The notes beneath the pieces were generated by a model. It saw nothing but the letters and a program-made list of their open reading frames with translations. It did no database searches and had not been told where the DNA came from. This document shows, piece after piece, positions 1 to 6,132 of a stretch of 10,469 bases of DNA. The stretch is from the NCBI GenBank assembly GCA_964502735.1, contig CAZCYD010000078.1, positions 1-10,469 of the forward strand. The letters run 5' to 3'. The DNA is from JACKAN01 sp964502735. Lineage in GTDB: Bacteria; Bdellovibrionota; Bdellovibrionia; Bdellovibrionales; UBA1609. Within the stretch, counting starts at the first letter, position 1, and each line of letters starts with the position of its first letter. Made by a program: the position numbers and the translations under genes.

Positions 1-1
1 A

Positions 2-823
2 TTAATACTAGTCAGCTTTGAATGTAATGCTGATATTGACGTAAAGAAAATAGCGGGTGACCTTTCTAAAGACTATAAAGATGAAACTCTTTGGAAAATG
101 GCAAGTCCTGATCAAGTAATTAACTTGATGGGACAACCCATGGTGGCACCTAAGCCTAAAAATACTGAAACGTCGCTGATTAATGTAACCGCTGTTCACG
201 ATGGGAAATGGATTGTCTTTCGAATGAAATGGAAGGACAGCGAGGTAAGTGAGTCTGAAAAGCTTGCGACATTTTCTGATGCCGTGGCCCTTCAATTTCC
301 TATTAAGAATAACGAAGTACCGCCACCTATCATGATGGGTAGAAAAGATGATCCTGTACATCTCTTTCATTGGAAGTATCAGTATCAAGTCGACGCAAAA
401 AAAGGAAAAAAAACAATCGATCAGATCTATCCCAATATGACCGTTGACATGTACCCCATGGACTTCAAACAAAAAGGAAATTTTAAAAAAGCATCTAAAG
501 ATCAAAAGGAATCTTTCGTAGGAGGAACTGCTGCTGGAAATCCTCAATCGTTCCCTAAATCAGGGGTTGACGAAATATTTGCTGAAGGCTTTGGATCTTC
601 TGCCGTGTCTGACTCGCATTTAGCACAAGGGTATGGCGAGTGGAATAATGGCGAGTGGACGGCATATATTGCAAGACCTCTAATTTATGAAAATGGATCA
701 AAGCTACTGATTGGTAAAAAAAGTCATGTCGCTTTTGCGGTCTGGCAGGGCGGAAAGAAAGAAATTGGAGCAATCAAGTCACTCACGATGATGTGGACTC
801 CATTTAATATTTTAGAAGAGTAG
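2..823 (+). CDS. Haem b-binding gamma subunit of a type II DMSO-reductase-family enzyme (5' partial)
   Basis: The reading frame is open from base 2, so the gene enters from outside. The ATG at 98 is an internal Met and not the start. The first visible residues (LILVSFE) look like the end of a signal-peptide core, so probably only 8-15 residues are missing. The 273 visible residues carry the layout of the ethylbenzene-dehydrogenase-type haem domain: an early W-x-x-A-region with V-x-L-x-x-Q (LWKMASPDQVINLMGQ), GKWIVFRMKWKD, PIMMGRKDDPVHLFHWK around residues 109-125, and GYGEWNNGEW followed by IARPL. In EbdC and SerC a Met and a Lys ligate haem b. The Met of the MMG motif (residue 111 or 112) fits the first ligand, but I see no Lys at the G-x-G-x-W site where the second is expected. 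The protein should pass electrons between the iron-sulfur subunit and periplasmic cytochromes. A TorD-like chaperone gene follows 11 bases later, matching the C-then-D order of ebdABCD. The family call is good; the substrate of the enzyme is unknown. Confidence 0.8.
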   Translation, partial: LILVSFECNADIDVKKIAGDLSKDYKDETLWKMASPDQVINLMGQPMVAPKPKNTETSLINVTAVHDGKWIVFRMKWKDSEVSESEKLATFSDAVALQFPIKNNEVPPPIMMGRKDDPVHLFHWKYQYQVDAKKGKKTIDQIYPNMTVDMYPMDFKQKGNFKKASKDQKESFVGGTAAGNPQSFPKSGVDEIFAEGFGSSAVSDSHLAQGYGEWNNGEWTAYIARPLIYENGSKLLIGKKSHVAFAVWQGGKKEIGAIKSLTMMWTPFNILEE

Positions 824-834
824 AAGAGGAGCAT

Positions 835-1527
835 ATGAGTATACTAAATACTAACATTTTACCTGGCCAAATAGTTTTAGCGTCGATTCTCACCTCTTAT
901 CCAGACAGTAACTTTCAGTCTGCACTGAGAGAGTTGATGGAAGATGATACAATTGTGCTACCAGAAGATTTAAAGAATAGACTCGAAGTATTAAGTACAG
1001 ATGAGGCCGCATTAAATGACTTAAGGTCAGAGTATATTTCTATTTTTGACCACTCAAAGTCCCTAAATCCGCTTTATGAAACCGAGTATGGCAGAGAAAG
1101 AGCGATGTACAAGGCTACCGAGCTTTCCGACATCGCAGGATTCTATAGGGCCTTTGGATTTGAGATGGACAGTAATGGCGATAAAGACATGGTTGACCAT
1201 ATATCAGTTGAGCTCGAGTTCTATAGCCTACTAGTGATGAAGTATATTTACTTAAGTGAGTCAAAAGATCTTCGTGGTTGTGAAGTTGTAGCTGATGGAA
1301 TGAGGAAATTCATGAATTCCCATTTAGGAAGATTTATACCGGCAATTCTAGAAAGAGATGGCGTGGCGACTTCGGAATCTTACAAAAGCATTTTAGAGTG
1401 GGTTGATATGGTCGTAACAAATGAATGCAAAAGAATAGGTGCTCAACCTGAAAGAGCAAGTTGGTTTACTGGCCAAGCTGAACCAGAGACGATGTGTTGT
1501 GGTGGATCAGTTGCGATAAACAAATAG
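835..1527 (+). CDS. TorD/DmsD/NarJ-family molybdoenzyme maturation chaperone
   Basis: A 230-residue cytoplasmic, mostly helical protein with hallmarks of the TorD/NarJ chaperones: LRSEYISIFD (63-72), the YETEYG segment (81-86, the usual P-Y-E-S/T-x-Y site) and DHISVELEF (121-129). Such chaperones bind the Tat signal or N-terminus of a molybdoenzyme catalytic subunit and hold it until Moco is inserted. Length is typical. The start is supported by GAGGAG at 826-831 just ahead of ATG 835, and only 11 bases separate it from the haem subunit gene, so the two are co-transcribed. In ebd-, ddh-, ser- and clr-type operons the equivalent gene serves the catalytic subunit of the same enzyme, and that is the likely client here. 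The tail contains a Cys-Cys-Gly-Gly motif (Cys 221-222) of unknown role. The stop codon sits directly against the riboswitch, so ribosomes finishing this gene will cover its first bases. Confidence 0.85.
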   Translation: MSILNTNILPGQIVLASILTSYPDSNFQSALRELMEDDTIVLPEDLKNRLEVLSTDEAALNDLRSEYISIFDHSKSLNPLYETEYGRERAMYKATELSDIAGFYRAFGFEMDSNGDKDMVDHISVELEFYSLLVMKYIYLSESKDLRGCEVVADGMRKFMNSHLGRFIPAILERDGVATSESYKSILEWVDMVVTNECKRIGAQPERASWFTGQAEPETMCCGGSVAINK

Positions 1528-1528
1528 A

Positions 1529-1640
1529 TTCCACTCCGAGCTCAGTTACCTAACTTGGAAATCAATATGGTGACGGGGCCGCGAACAAAGGTTCGCCAAG
1601 GTTAAAGAGGAAACTCGATAGCCTCCCGATTGGAAAGGAG
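1529..1640 (+). promoter_or_regulatory. Moco (molybdenum cofactor) riboswitch in front of moaA
   Basis: The 119-base gap before moaA is structured throughout. TTCCA (1529-1533) can pair with TGGAA (1631-1635) as a closing helix. CGGG (1574-1577) pairs with CCCG (1625-1628). GCGAAC/GTTCGC (1581-1586/1591-1596) is a perfect 6-bp hairpin with an AAAG loop. GAG-GAAA-CTC (1607-1616) is a stem capped by a GNRA tetraloop. AGTT/AACT (1544-1547/1552-1555) closes another small arm. The string with GGTTCGCC, AAAG-GGAAAC and GCCTCCCG and the place ahead of moaA are what I recall of the Moco RNA motif. The closing helix runs into the AAGGAG ribosome binding site (1635-1640), and CTCC at 1534-1537 or 1623-1626 could pair with GGAG (1637-1640), giving a way to hide it. 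By analogy with the E. coli moaA leader, bound cofactor would lower moaA translation. It lies one base after the chaperone stop, so it acts between genes. A covariance search was not possible here. Confidence 0.88.
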
Positions 1641-1646
1641 AAAAAA

Positions 1647-2618
1647 ATGCTAGTAGATAGCTTTTCTAGAAAATTTAAATACCTTCGACTTTCACTAACC
1701 GAAAAGTGCAATTTCAAGTGCAGTTACTGCCTTCCGAATGGCTACAGGGGTTGTTCGCCTAAAACTTTGGAGCTTGTCGAGATTATTAATCTTGCATCAG
1801 CTTTTAAAGAACTGGGCATTGAGAAAATTCGTCTCACGGGTGGCGAGCCTACACTTCGCCCTGATTTGGCAAAAATCATCTACGCACTTAAAAACGAAGT
1901 CGGCATTTCGCAGGTGGCTTTGACTACAAATGGGTTTAGACTTGAGCGAGATCTGGAAGTCCTTCAAAGCGCAGGCTTAGATTGTCTGAATGTAAGTGTA
2001 GATTCATTGATAAAAGAAAAATTTCAATCGATTTGCAGAGCAGACAAGTGTGAGTCGATAAAACGAGCAGTTGATCGTGCCATTCATATGGGATTTAAAA
2101 GTATAAAAATAAATTGCGTACTTTTAAAAAATTTAAATGATGAAGAGTTTCCAGAATTTCTTAGATTCGCTCAGTCTCGACCTATTTCAATTCGTTTTAT
2201 TGAGCTCATGCGGACCGGTGATAACCAAGAATACTTTAAAAAACACTACCTACCTGTTTCAACTTTTGAGCAAACTCTATTGAGAGGTGGTTGGGAGATT
2301 CAGCAATCAGGATCTGCAAGTGGTCCGGCAAAAGAATTTGGCCATCCAGAGTTTCTTGGAAAAATCGGCTTCATATCCCCATACAGTAAAGACTTTTGTT
2401 CGACATGCAATCGACTCAGAGTCTCCTCTACTGGGGGCCTGCGGCTTTGTCTTTTTGGCCAGGGGGATGTGTCGCTTCGCCATTTATTACAGAATTCGAG
2501 TGATCGTTTTGAGCTTAAAGAAATGATTGCTTGTGCGCTTAAACTTAAGCCCGAAGGCCACAGATTGCATCAAAACGTATACGGCAACATGCATAGCCTT
2601 TCTGCGATTGGAGGATGA
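1647..2618 (+). CDS. moaA: GTP 3',8-cyclase MoaA (radical SAM)
   Basis: MoaA makes 3',8-cH2GTP from GTP, the first step of molybdopterin synthesis, in the cytoplasm. The 323-residue length is typical. The radical-SAM cluster motif C-x3-C-x2-C is at Cys21, Cys25 and Cys28, followed by RLTGGEP. The second, substrate-side cluster has FCSTCNRLR and a third Cys 14 residues on (Cys251, Cys254, Cys268). The protein ends in the Gly-Gly tail that is required for activity in characterised MoaA proteins. The start follows AAGGAG (1635-1640) with 6 bases spacing, at the end of the Moco riboswitch, so translation of this first gene is probably what the riboswitch controls. Its TGA stop immediately precedes the ATG of the moaC-moaB fusion, which uses GGAGG at 2610-2614 inside the moaA end. 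All key residues are present and the gene looks intact. Confidence 0.97.
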   Translation: MLVDSFSRKFKYLRLSLTEKCNFKCSYCLPNGYRGCSPKTLELVEIINLASAFKELGIEKIRLTGGEPTLRPDLAKIIYALKNEVGISQVALTTNGFRLERDLEVLQSAGLDCLNVSVDSLIKEKFQSICRADKCESIKRAVDRAIHMGFKSIKINCVLLKNLNDEEFPEFLRFAQSRPISIRFIELMRTGDNQEYFKKHYLPVSTFEQTLLRGGWEIQQSGSASGPAKEFGHPEFLGKIGFISPYSKDFCSTCNRLRVSSTGGLRLCLFGQGDVSLRHLLQNSSDRFELKEMIACALKLKPEGHRLHQNVYGNMHSLSAIGG

Positions 2619-3590
2619 ATGAAACAAAATTATCGAATGATTGATGTGGGCGATAAAGAAACTACTCGTCGTAAAGCCGTTGCTACTGGCACAATTCGTC
2701 TGAGTCCCGTCACGATGCAAATGATACTCAAAGGAGACTCGCCAAAGGGAAACATTCTTTCTATTGCGGAAGTGGCTGGGATTATGGCCGCGAAAAACAC
2801 ATCGAATCTTCTGCCGCTTTGTCATCCGCTGATTCTGGATTCAGTAAGGATCTGGTTTGAAATTGAAGAGACTGAAGTGCATGCCAGCTGTGAGGTCATT
2901 TGCAGTGCTAAAACAGGCGTAGAAATGGAAGCTCTAACAGGCCTAAATGTCTGTTTATTGACTATTTACGATTTAGCGAAAGCCGTTGATCCAGTTATTG
3001 AAATCACCGATGTCTATTTGCAGAAAAAAGAAGGAGGAAAGTCCGGTGTGTGGACCCATCCCAAATTGGCCTCGGCCCAGAAGAGCCCTCCCGCGTGTGA
3101 CAATTCTTTTCAGGGACTTAGATTTTCTGTAGGAACCCTTAGTGATCGTGCCAGTCAAGGTATTTACGATGATCAATCTGGCACTCTGTTAAGAGAGTTT
3201 TGCACAAAAAGATCGGGAAAAGAAGAGCTCTACAAAGTTATACCAGATGAACCTGAAGCTCTTCGAAAGCTTGTTAATGAGTCTGTAGAAAAAAATGTGG
3301 ATATTCTACTACTAACTGGTGGTACGGGCATTTCTAGTCGCGACATTACCCCTGATACAATCAAAGACATTTCGACGAAAGAGCTTGTTGGCTTTGGTGA
3401 GCTTCAAAGACAGTTTGGTTCTCATTACACGAAAGCTGCGTGGTTATCTCGATCATCGGCGTATGTTGTGAAAAATGTCCTAGTTGTTCTTTTTCCCGGC
3501 AGTCCGAAGGCTGTTAAGCAGGGTCTTGACTGTGTTGGCTCTCTGATACCTCATGCCGTGAGAATGATGCGTGGAGAATCCCATCATTGA
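2619..3590 (+). CDS. moaCB: MoaC-MoaB fusion: cPMP synthase plus MoaB/MogA domain
   Basis: Two enzymes in one 323-residue chain. Residues 1-~148 are MoaC, which converts the MoaA product to cyclic pyranopterin monophosphate. Visible MoaC signatures are RKAVATG, LCHPL (67-71), GVEMEALTG (100-108), the catalytic-type pair Asp118 and Lys121 in YDLAKAVD, and KEGGKSGVW (137-145). A linker of about 18 residues follows. Residues ~167-323 form a MoaB/MogA domain with SQGIYDDQSG (179-188) and TGGTGISSRDITPD (233-246), whose Asp242 matches the conserved Asp of MogA-type adenylyltransferases. That domain probably adenylates molybdopterin ahead of MoeA, although E. coli MoaB itself lacks the activity, so this is inferred from the operon having no other Mog. 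Such fusions are known in several bacterial groups. Spacing to moaA is zero bases, with GGAGG four bases before the ATG. Confidence 0.94.
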   Translation: MKQNYRMIDVGDKETTRRKAVATGTIRLSPVTMQMILKGDSPKGNILSIAEVAGIMAAKNTSNLLPLCHPLILDSVRIWFEIEETEVHASCEVICSAKTGVEMEALTGLNVCLLTIYDLAKAVDPVIEITDVYLQKKEGGKSGVWTHPKLASAQKSPPACDNSFQGLRFSVGTLSDRASQGIYDDQSGTLLREFCTKRSGKEELYKVIPDEPEALRKLVNESVEKNVDILLLTGGTGISSRDITPDTIKDISTKELVGFGELQRQFGSHYTKAAWLSRSSAYVVKNVLVVLFPGSPKAVKQGLDCVGSLIPHAVRMMRGESHH

Positions 3591-3608
3591 ATATGAAGGA
3601 GTTTAACA

Positions 3609-4853
3609 ATGATAATGTATGACGAGAGTTTAGCAATTTTAAAAAAAATGTCTGTGAAGTACCCGCACACACAAACGGAAACTATACAATTGAATCAATC
3701 TGTCGGTCGTATTCTAGCGGAAGACATAGTTGCGGCAGAAAACAATCCTCCGTTTGACAATTCCGCAATGGATGGATTTGCCGTCAATGTCGCAGCTCTT
3801 GACAGCGAGAGTGAACGAAGTGGTGATTGGATTCCAGTCCAAACACTGATTAGTGCTGGCGATAGTAACATCAGTGTAAAAAAAGTATTTAGTGCAATTC
3901 AAATTATGACAGGAGCGCCGATTCCTGATGCCTATTTTGATTCCGTGGTTCGAGTTGAAGATGTGGAGCAGAAAAAAGATGGGTCTGGTAACGAGTTCAT
4001 CAGACTAAAAACAAAACCTAAAATTGGAGACAACATCCGTCGAAAGGGAGAAGACACTAAAATCGGCGATATTTTATTTACAAAAGGCATGCGCATATCA
4101 AACGAGCATTTGTTATCACTTGCAACCCAAGGGATTTACCTGCTCAAGGTTAAGAAAGCAATTAGTGTTGGGATACTCTCAACGGGTAAGGAAATTGTTC
4201 CTCATGATACTAAAGAGCTTAGGCCAGGGCAAATTCGCAATTCAACTGGTGTTTATCTAGAAGCAGCGACCTCTGTTCCTTCCTTAAAGGTTAGAAATTG
4301 TGGAATTATTCAAGATGATCCCGACCTTTATGTTCAAGAGCTGAAAAAAATATTCGACGATGACTGTGATATTTTAATTAGTACTGGGGCCGTTAGTATG
4401 GGCGTTCATGATTTTGTAAGACCTGTACTAGAAAACTTGGGTGCAGAAATTCATTTTCATAAATGTGCAATAAGACCAGGTAAGCCTGTTTTATTCGCTT
4501 CACTTAACCATAAAGGTAGAATTCGTTTTATCTTCGGTGTGCCCGGAAATCCAATATCTACTGCTGTTGGATTTAAGTTTTTTGTAAAGCCGTTTCTAGA
4601 TTTTTTACTGTTAGGGTCTACTGAAATACCAATAAAGGCCATTTTAGATTCTGATACGAAAAAGCCAGAGGGACTAAAATGTTTTTTCAAAGCAAAAGTT
4701 GATTTTCAACATCCAGAAACACGAGTCGAGGCTCTACAAGGACAAGCTTCTTTTATGGTGAGTCCGCTGATTCGTTCGAATGCGTGGGTCGTATTCCCCG
4801 AGTCCGGAACGATTGTTAGGAAAGGAACTAAAGTGGAGGTATATACTTTATGA
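3609..4853 (+). CDS. moeA: Molybdopterin molybdenumtransferase MoeA
   Basis: MoeA inserts molybdate into adenylated molybdopterin to give Mo-MPT. The 414-residue chain has the family motifs in order: NPPFDNSAMDGFAV (46-59, with the conserved Asp of S-A-M-D-G at 55), MTGAPIPD, the R-R-x-G-E-D motif around IRRKGEDTKIGD, LSTGKEI, STGAVSMGVHDFV, RPGKPVLF and FGVPGNPISTAVGFKFF. The last three belong to the MogA-like domain III that binds the pterin. The C-terminal domain IV is present. The start at 3609 is backed by GAAGGAG (3595-3601) seven bases upstream; the ATG at 3615 is a less well-spaced alternative. The end overlaps moaD by four bases (ATGA), a usual sign of coupled translation. It is the only moeA in the window and pairs functionally with the MoaB domain encoded just before it. 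Confidence 0.96.
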   Translation: MIMYDESLAILKKMSVKYPHTQTETIQLNQSVGRILAEDIVAAENNPPFDNSAMDGFAVNVAALDSESERSGDWIPVQTLISAGDSNISVKKVFSAIQIMTGAPIPDAYFDSVVRVEDVEQKKDGSGNEFIRLKTKPKIGDNIRRKGEDTKIGDILFTKGMRISNEHLLSLATQGIYLLKVKKAISVGILSTGKEIVPHDTKELRPGQIRNSTGVYLEAATSVPSLKVRNCGIIQDDPDLYVQELKKIFDDDCDILISTGAVSMGVHDFVRPVLENLGAEIHFHKCAIRPGKPVLFASLNHKGRIRFIFGVPGNPISTAVGFKFFVKPFLDFLLLGSTEIPIKAILDSDTKKPEGLKCFFKAKVDFQHPETRVEALQGQASFMVSPLIRSNAWVVFPESGTIVRKGTKVEVYTL

Positions 4854-5116
4854 ATGATATTGAAATTAGACTGTTTGGAGCTTTCCGAAAATATGTTTCA
4901 TCCGGAAGCGTTAAAGTTTGCATTCCTAGTCAATTCACAGTTGCACAGCTTAAAGAAATAGTTAAATGCGAGCTTCAAAGGCAATCATCTGAATTTACAG
5001 ATTATAACCTTGTTTATGAATCTGCAGTCGCGACTGAGTCTGAAGTGCTTGCGGAAGATGACATGGTCAAGGATCTGCGTCACCTTGCTTTGCTACCACC
5101 AGTTTGTGGGGGCTAA
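4850..5116 (+). CDS. moaD: Molybdopterin synthase small subunit MoaD (sulfur carrier)
   Basis: An 88-residue ubiquitin-fold sulfur carrier ending in Gly-Gly (PPVCGG). The last Gly is adenylated by MoeB and turned into a thiocarboxylate, which then donates sulfur to cPMP in the MoaD-MoaE complex. The family pattern is clear: an N-terminal strand with LFGAFRKY, TVAQLKEIV in the middle, and a final LLPPVCGG, where A-x-x-P-P-V-x-G-G is the usual ending. The start overlaps the moeA stop by four bases, with GGAGG at 4835-4839 ten bases ahead. Its TAA is separated from moaE by one base, as expected for two subunits made in equal amounts. An unusual Cys sits just before the Gly-Gly. It is too short to be anything but a MoaD/ThiS-like carrier, and the position before moaE settles which. 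Confidence 0.95.
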   Translation: MNDIEIRLFGAFRKYVSSGSVKVCIPSQFTVAQLKEIVKCELQRQSSEFTDYNLVYESAVATESEVLAEDDMVKDLRHLALLPPVCGG

Positions 5117-5117
5117 C

Positions 5118-5630
5118 ATGGGTAGGATTGATGTCAGGGTTACAACGAGCGCATTGGAAATGAGTGATTGCTTCAGCCTTAAGCCTTCGCCTGGTCATGG
5201 TGCAATGAATTCATTTGTAGGCATTGTCAGAAATTTAAATTTAGGAAAGACCGTTATAAAAATGGAATACGACTGTTTTATTCCACTTTGTGAAAAAACA
5301 TTCTTTGATATTGCGAAAGAGGCCCAAGATAAGTGGTGCACCGATGCAAATATTTTAATTGTTCATCGACATGGCAAGGTCGAAGTGGGCGAAGCCAGTG
5401 TCGTCATCTTTGCGACAACAGGCCACCGCGATGAGGCTTACAGGATAACAAGATATATTATTGAAGAAATAAAAGTTCGCGCTCCAATTTGGAAAAAAGA
5501 GTTTTACGAAAATGGTGAAACAGATTGGGTTCGCGGTCATGCACTTTGTCAGCATAGAAAGGTTGATCATCATGAAAATGGTAGGGGTCATTCTTGCGGG
5601 AGGGAAATCCACTCGCATGAAGCAAGATAA
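5118..5630 (+). CDS. moaE: Molybdopterin synthase catalytic subunit MoaE
   Basis: MoaE, with MoaD, converts cPMP to molybdopterin by adding two dithiolene sulfurs. The ATG at 5118, one base after the moaD stop, gives MGRIDVRVTT, a normal MoaE N-terminus; the frame is open further upstream, but that part is moaD read out of frame. Motifs seen: GAMNSFVGIVR (28-38), YDCF (51-54), HRHGKVEVGEASV (83-95) and IKVRAPIWKKEFY (118-130). Lys119 and Lys126 fall at the same numbers as the catalytic lysines of E. coli MoaE. The protein is 170 residues against about 150 for the family. The extra tail after DWVRG is rich in His and Cys, and its last 20 or so residues come from DNA that also encodes the start of mobA (59-base overlap, 5572-5630). 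Whether the tail has a role or is a passive by-product of the overlap cannot be told. Confidence 0.95.
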   Translation: MGRIDVRVTTSALEMSDCFSLKPSPGHGAMNSFVGIVRNLNLGKTVIKMEYDCFIPLCEKTFFDIAKEAQDKWCTDANILIVHRHGKVEVGEASVVIFATTGHRDEAYRITRYIIEEIKVRAPIWKKEFYENGETDWVRGHALCQHRKVDHHENGRGHSCGREIHSHEAR

Positions 5631-6132
5631 AGCTTTGCTGCCTGTTGGTGGAGTCAGCTTGTTGCACAGCCAGTTTAAAAAGTTAGTGGCCCTTCTTGGC
5701 GAAGGCCACGTCATTGTAAGTGGTGATCGTCCGGAATATCCACACGTTAAAGATATTGAGCCTAACATGGGTCCGATGGAGGGTCTGCGCTCTGTGATTC
5801 ACCATTTGCTTAAAAATAGGCGAAAGCAGGCTCTTCTAGTGGTTCCAGTTGATATGCCATTCTTAACCGAGGATATTTTAAGAAAACTTCTTCATTCTAA
5901 ATGTGATCATCCAATTACAAAGTTTAAAGGTCAGCAGCTCCCATTTGTCATTAATGATCTAAGCGCAGTAATCAAATTTATGGAAGAAATCAAAACGACT
6001 GAAGAGACTTGTCACCGAAATTCATTCAAAAATCTTTTTAATAAACTTGAGGTAAACGAGATTGGTCCAGAGCCAGAAAGTTTTTTCGCAAACCTTAATA
6101 CGCCGGAGGACTGGAATGCAGCGATACATTAG
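5572..6132 (+). CDS. mobA: Molybdenum cofactor guanylyltransferase MobA
   Basis: MobA transfers GMP from GTP to Mo-molybdopterin, giving the MGD/bis-MGD form used by DMSO-reductase-family enzymes such as the one encoded upstream. The 186-residue protein starts MKMVGVILAGGKSTRMKQDK, the nucleotide-binding loop (LAGG-x-S-x-R-M with Lys20), and continues with GPMEGL (67-72), VPVDMPFL (91-98, with the metal-binding Asp94) and the C-terminal NLNTPEDW typical of MobA. The ATG at 5572 is chosen because it places the LAGG loop at the N-terminus and has AAAGG at 5558-5562. The frame is open to an earlier ATG at 5512, but that would add unrelated residues. The gene overlaps the 3' end of moaE by 59 bases and is itself overlapped by moeB by 17 bases. 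Length is slightly short but within the family range. Confidence 0.94.
   Translation: MKMVGVILAGGKSTRMKQDKALLPVGGVSLLHSQFKKLVALLGEGHVIVSGDRPEYPHVKDIEPNMGPMEGLRSVIHHLLKNRRKQALLVVPVDMPFLTEDILRKLLHSKCDHPITKFKGQQLPFVINDLSAVIKFMEEIKTTEETCHRNSFKNLFNKLEVNEIGPEPESFFANLNTPEDWNAAIH

Noticed and set aside
98..100. ATG as the start of the haem subunit gene
   Set aside because: The same frame is open back to base 2 and encodes the domain's expected N-terminal stretch.
8..547. Long open frame on the minus strand opposite the haem subunit gene
   Set aside because: It has no ribosome binding site and a composition typical of antisense to a real gene, and the plus strand carries a recognisable protein.
5010..5117. 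Upstream extension of moaE
   Set aside because: It is moaD read in another frame. The ATG at 5118 gives a normal MoaE start one base after the moaD stop.
6062..6115. Upstream extension of moeB
   Set aside because: GGAGG precedes ATG 6116, which begins the typical R-Y-x-R-Q segment; the extra codons are mobA read out of frame.
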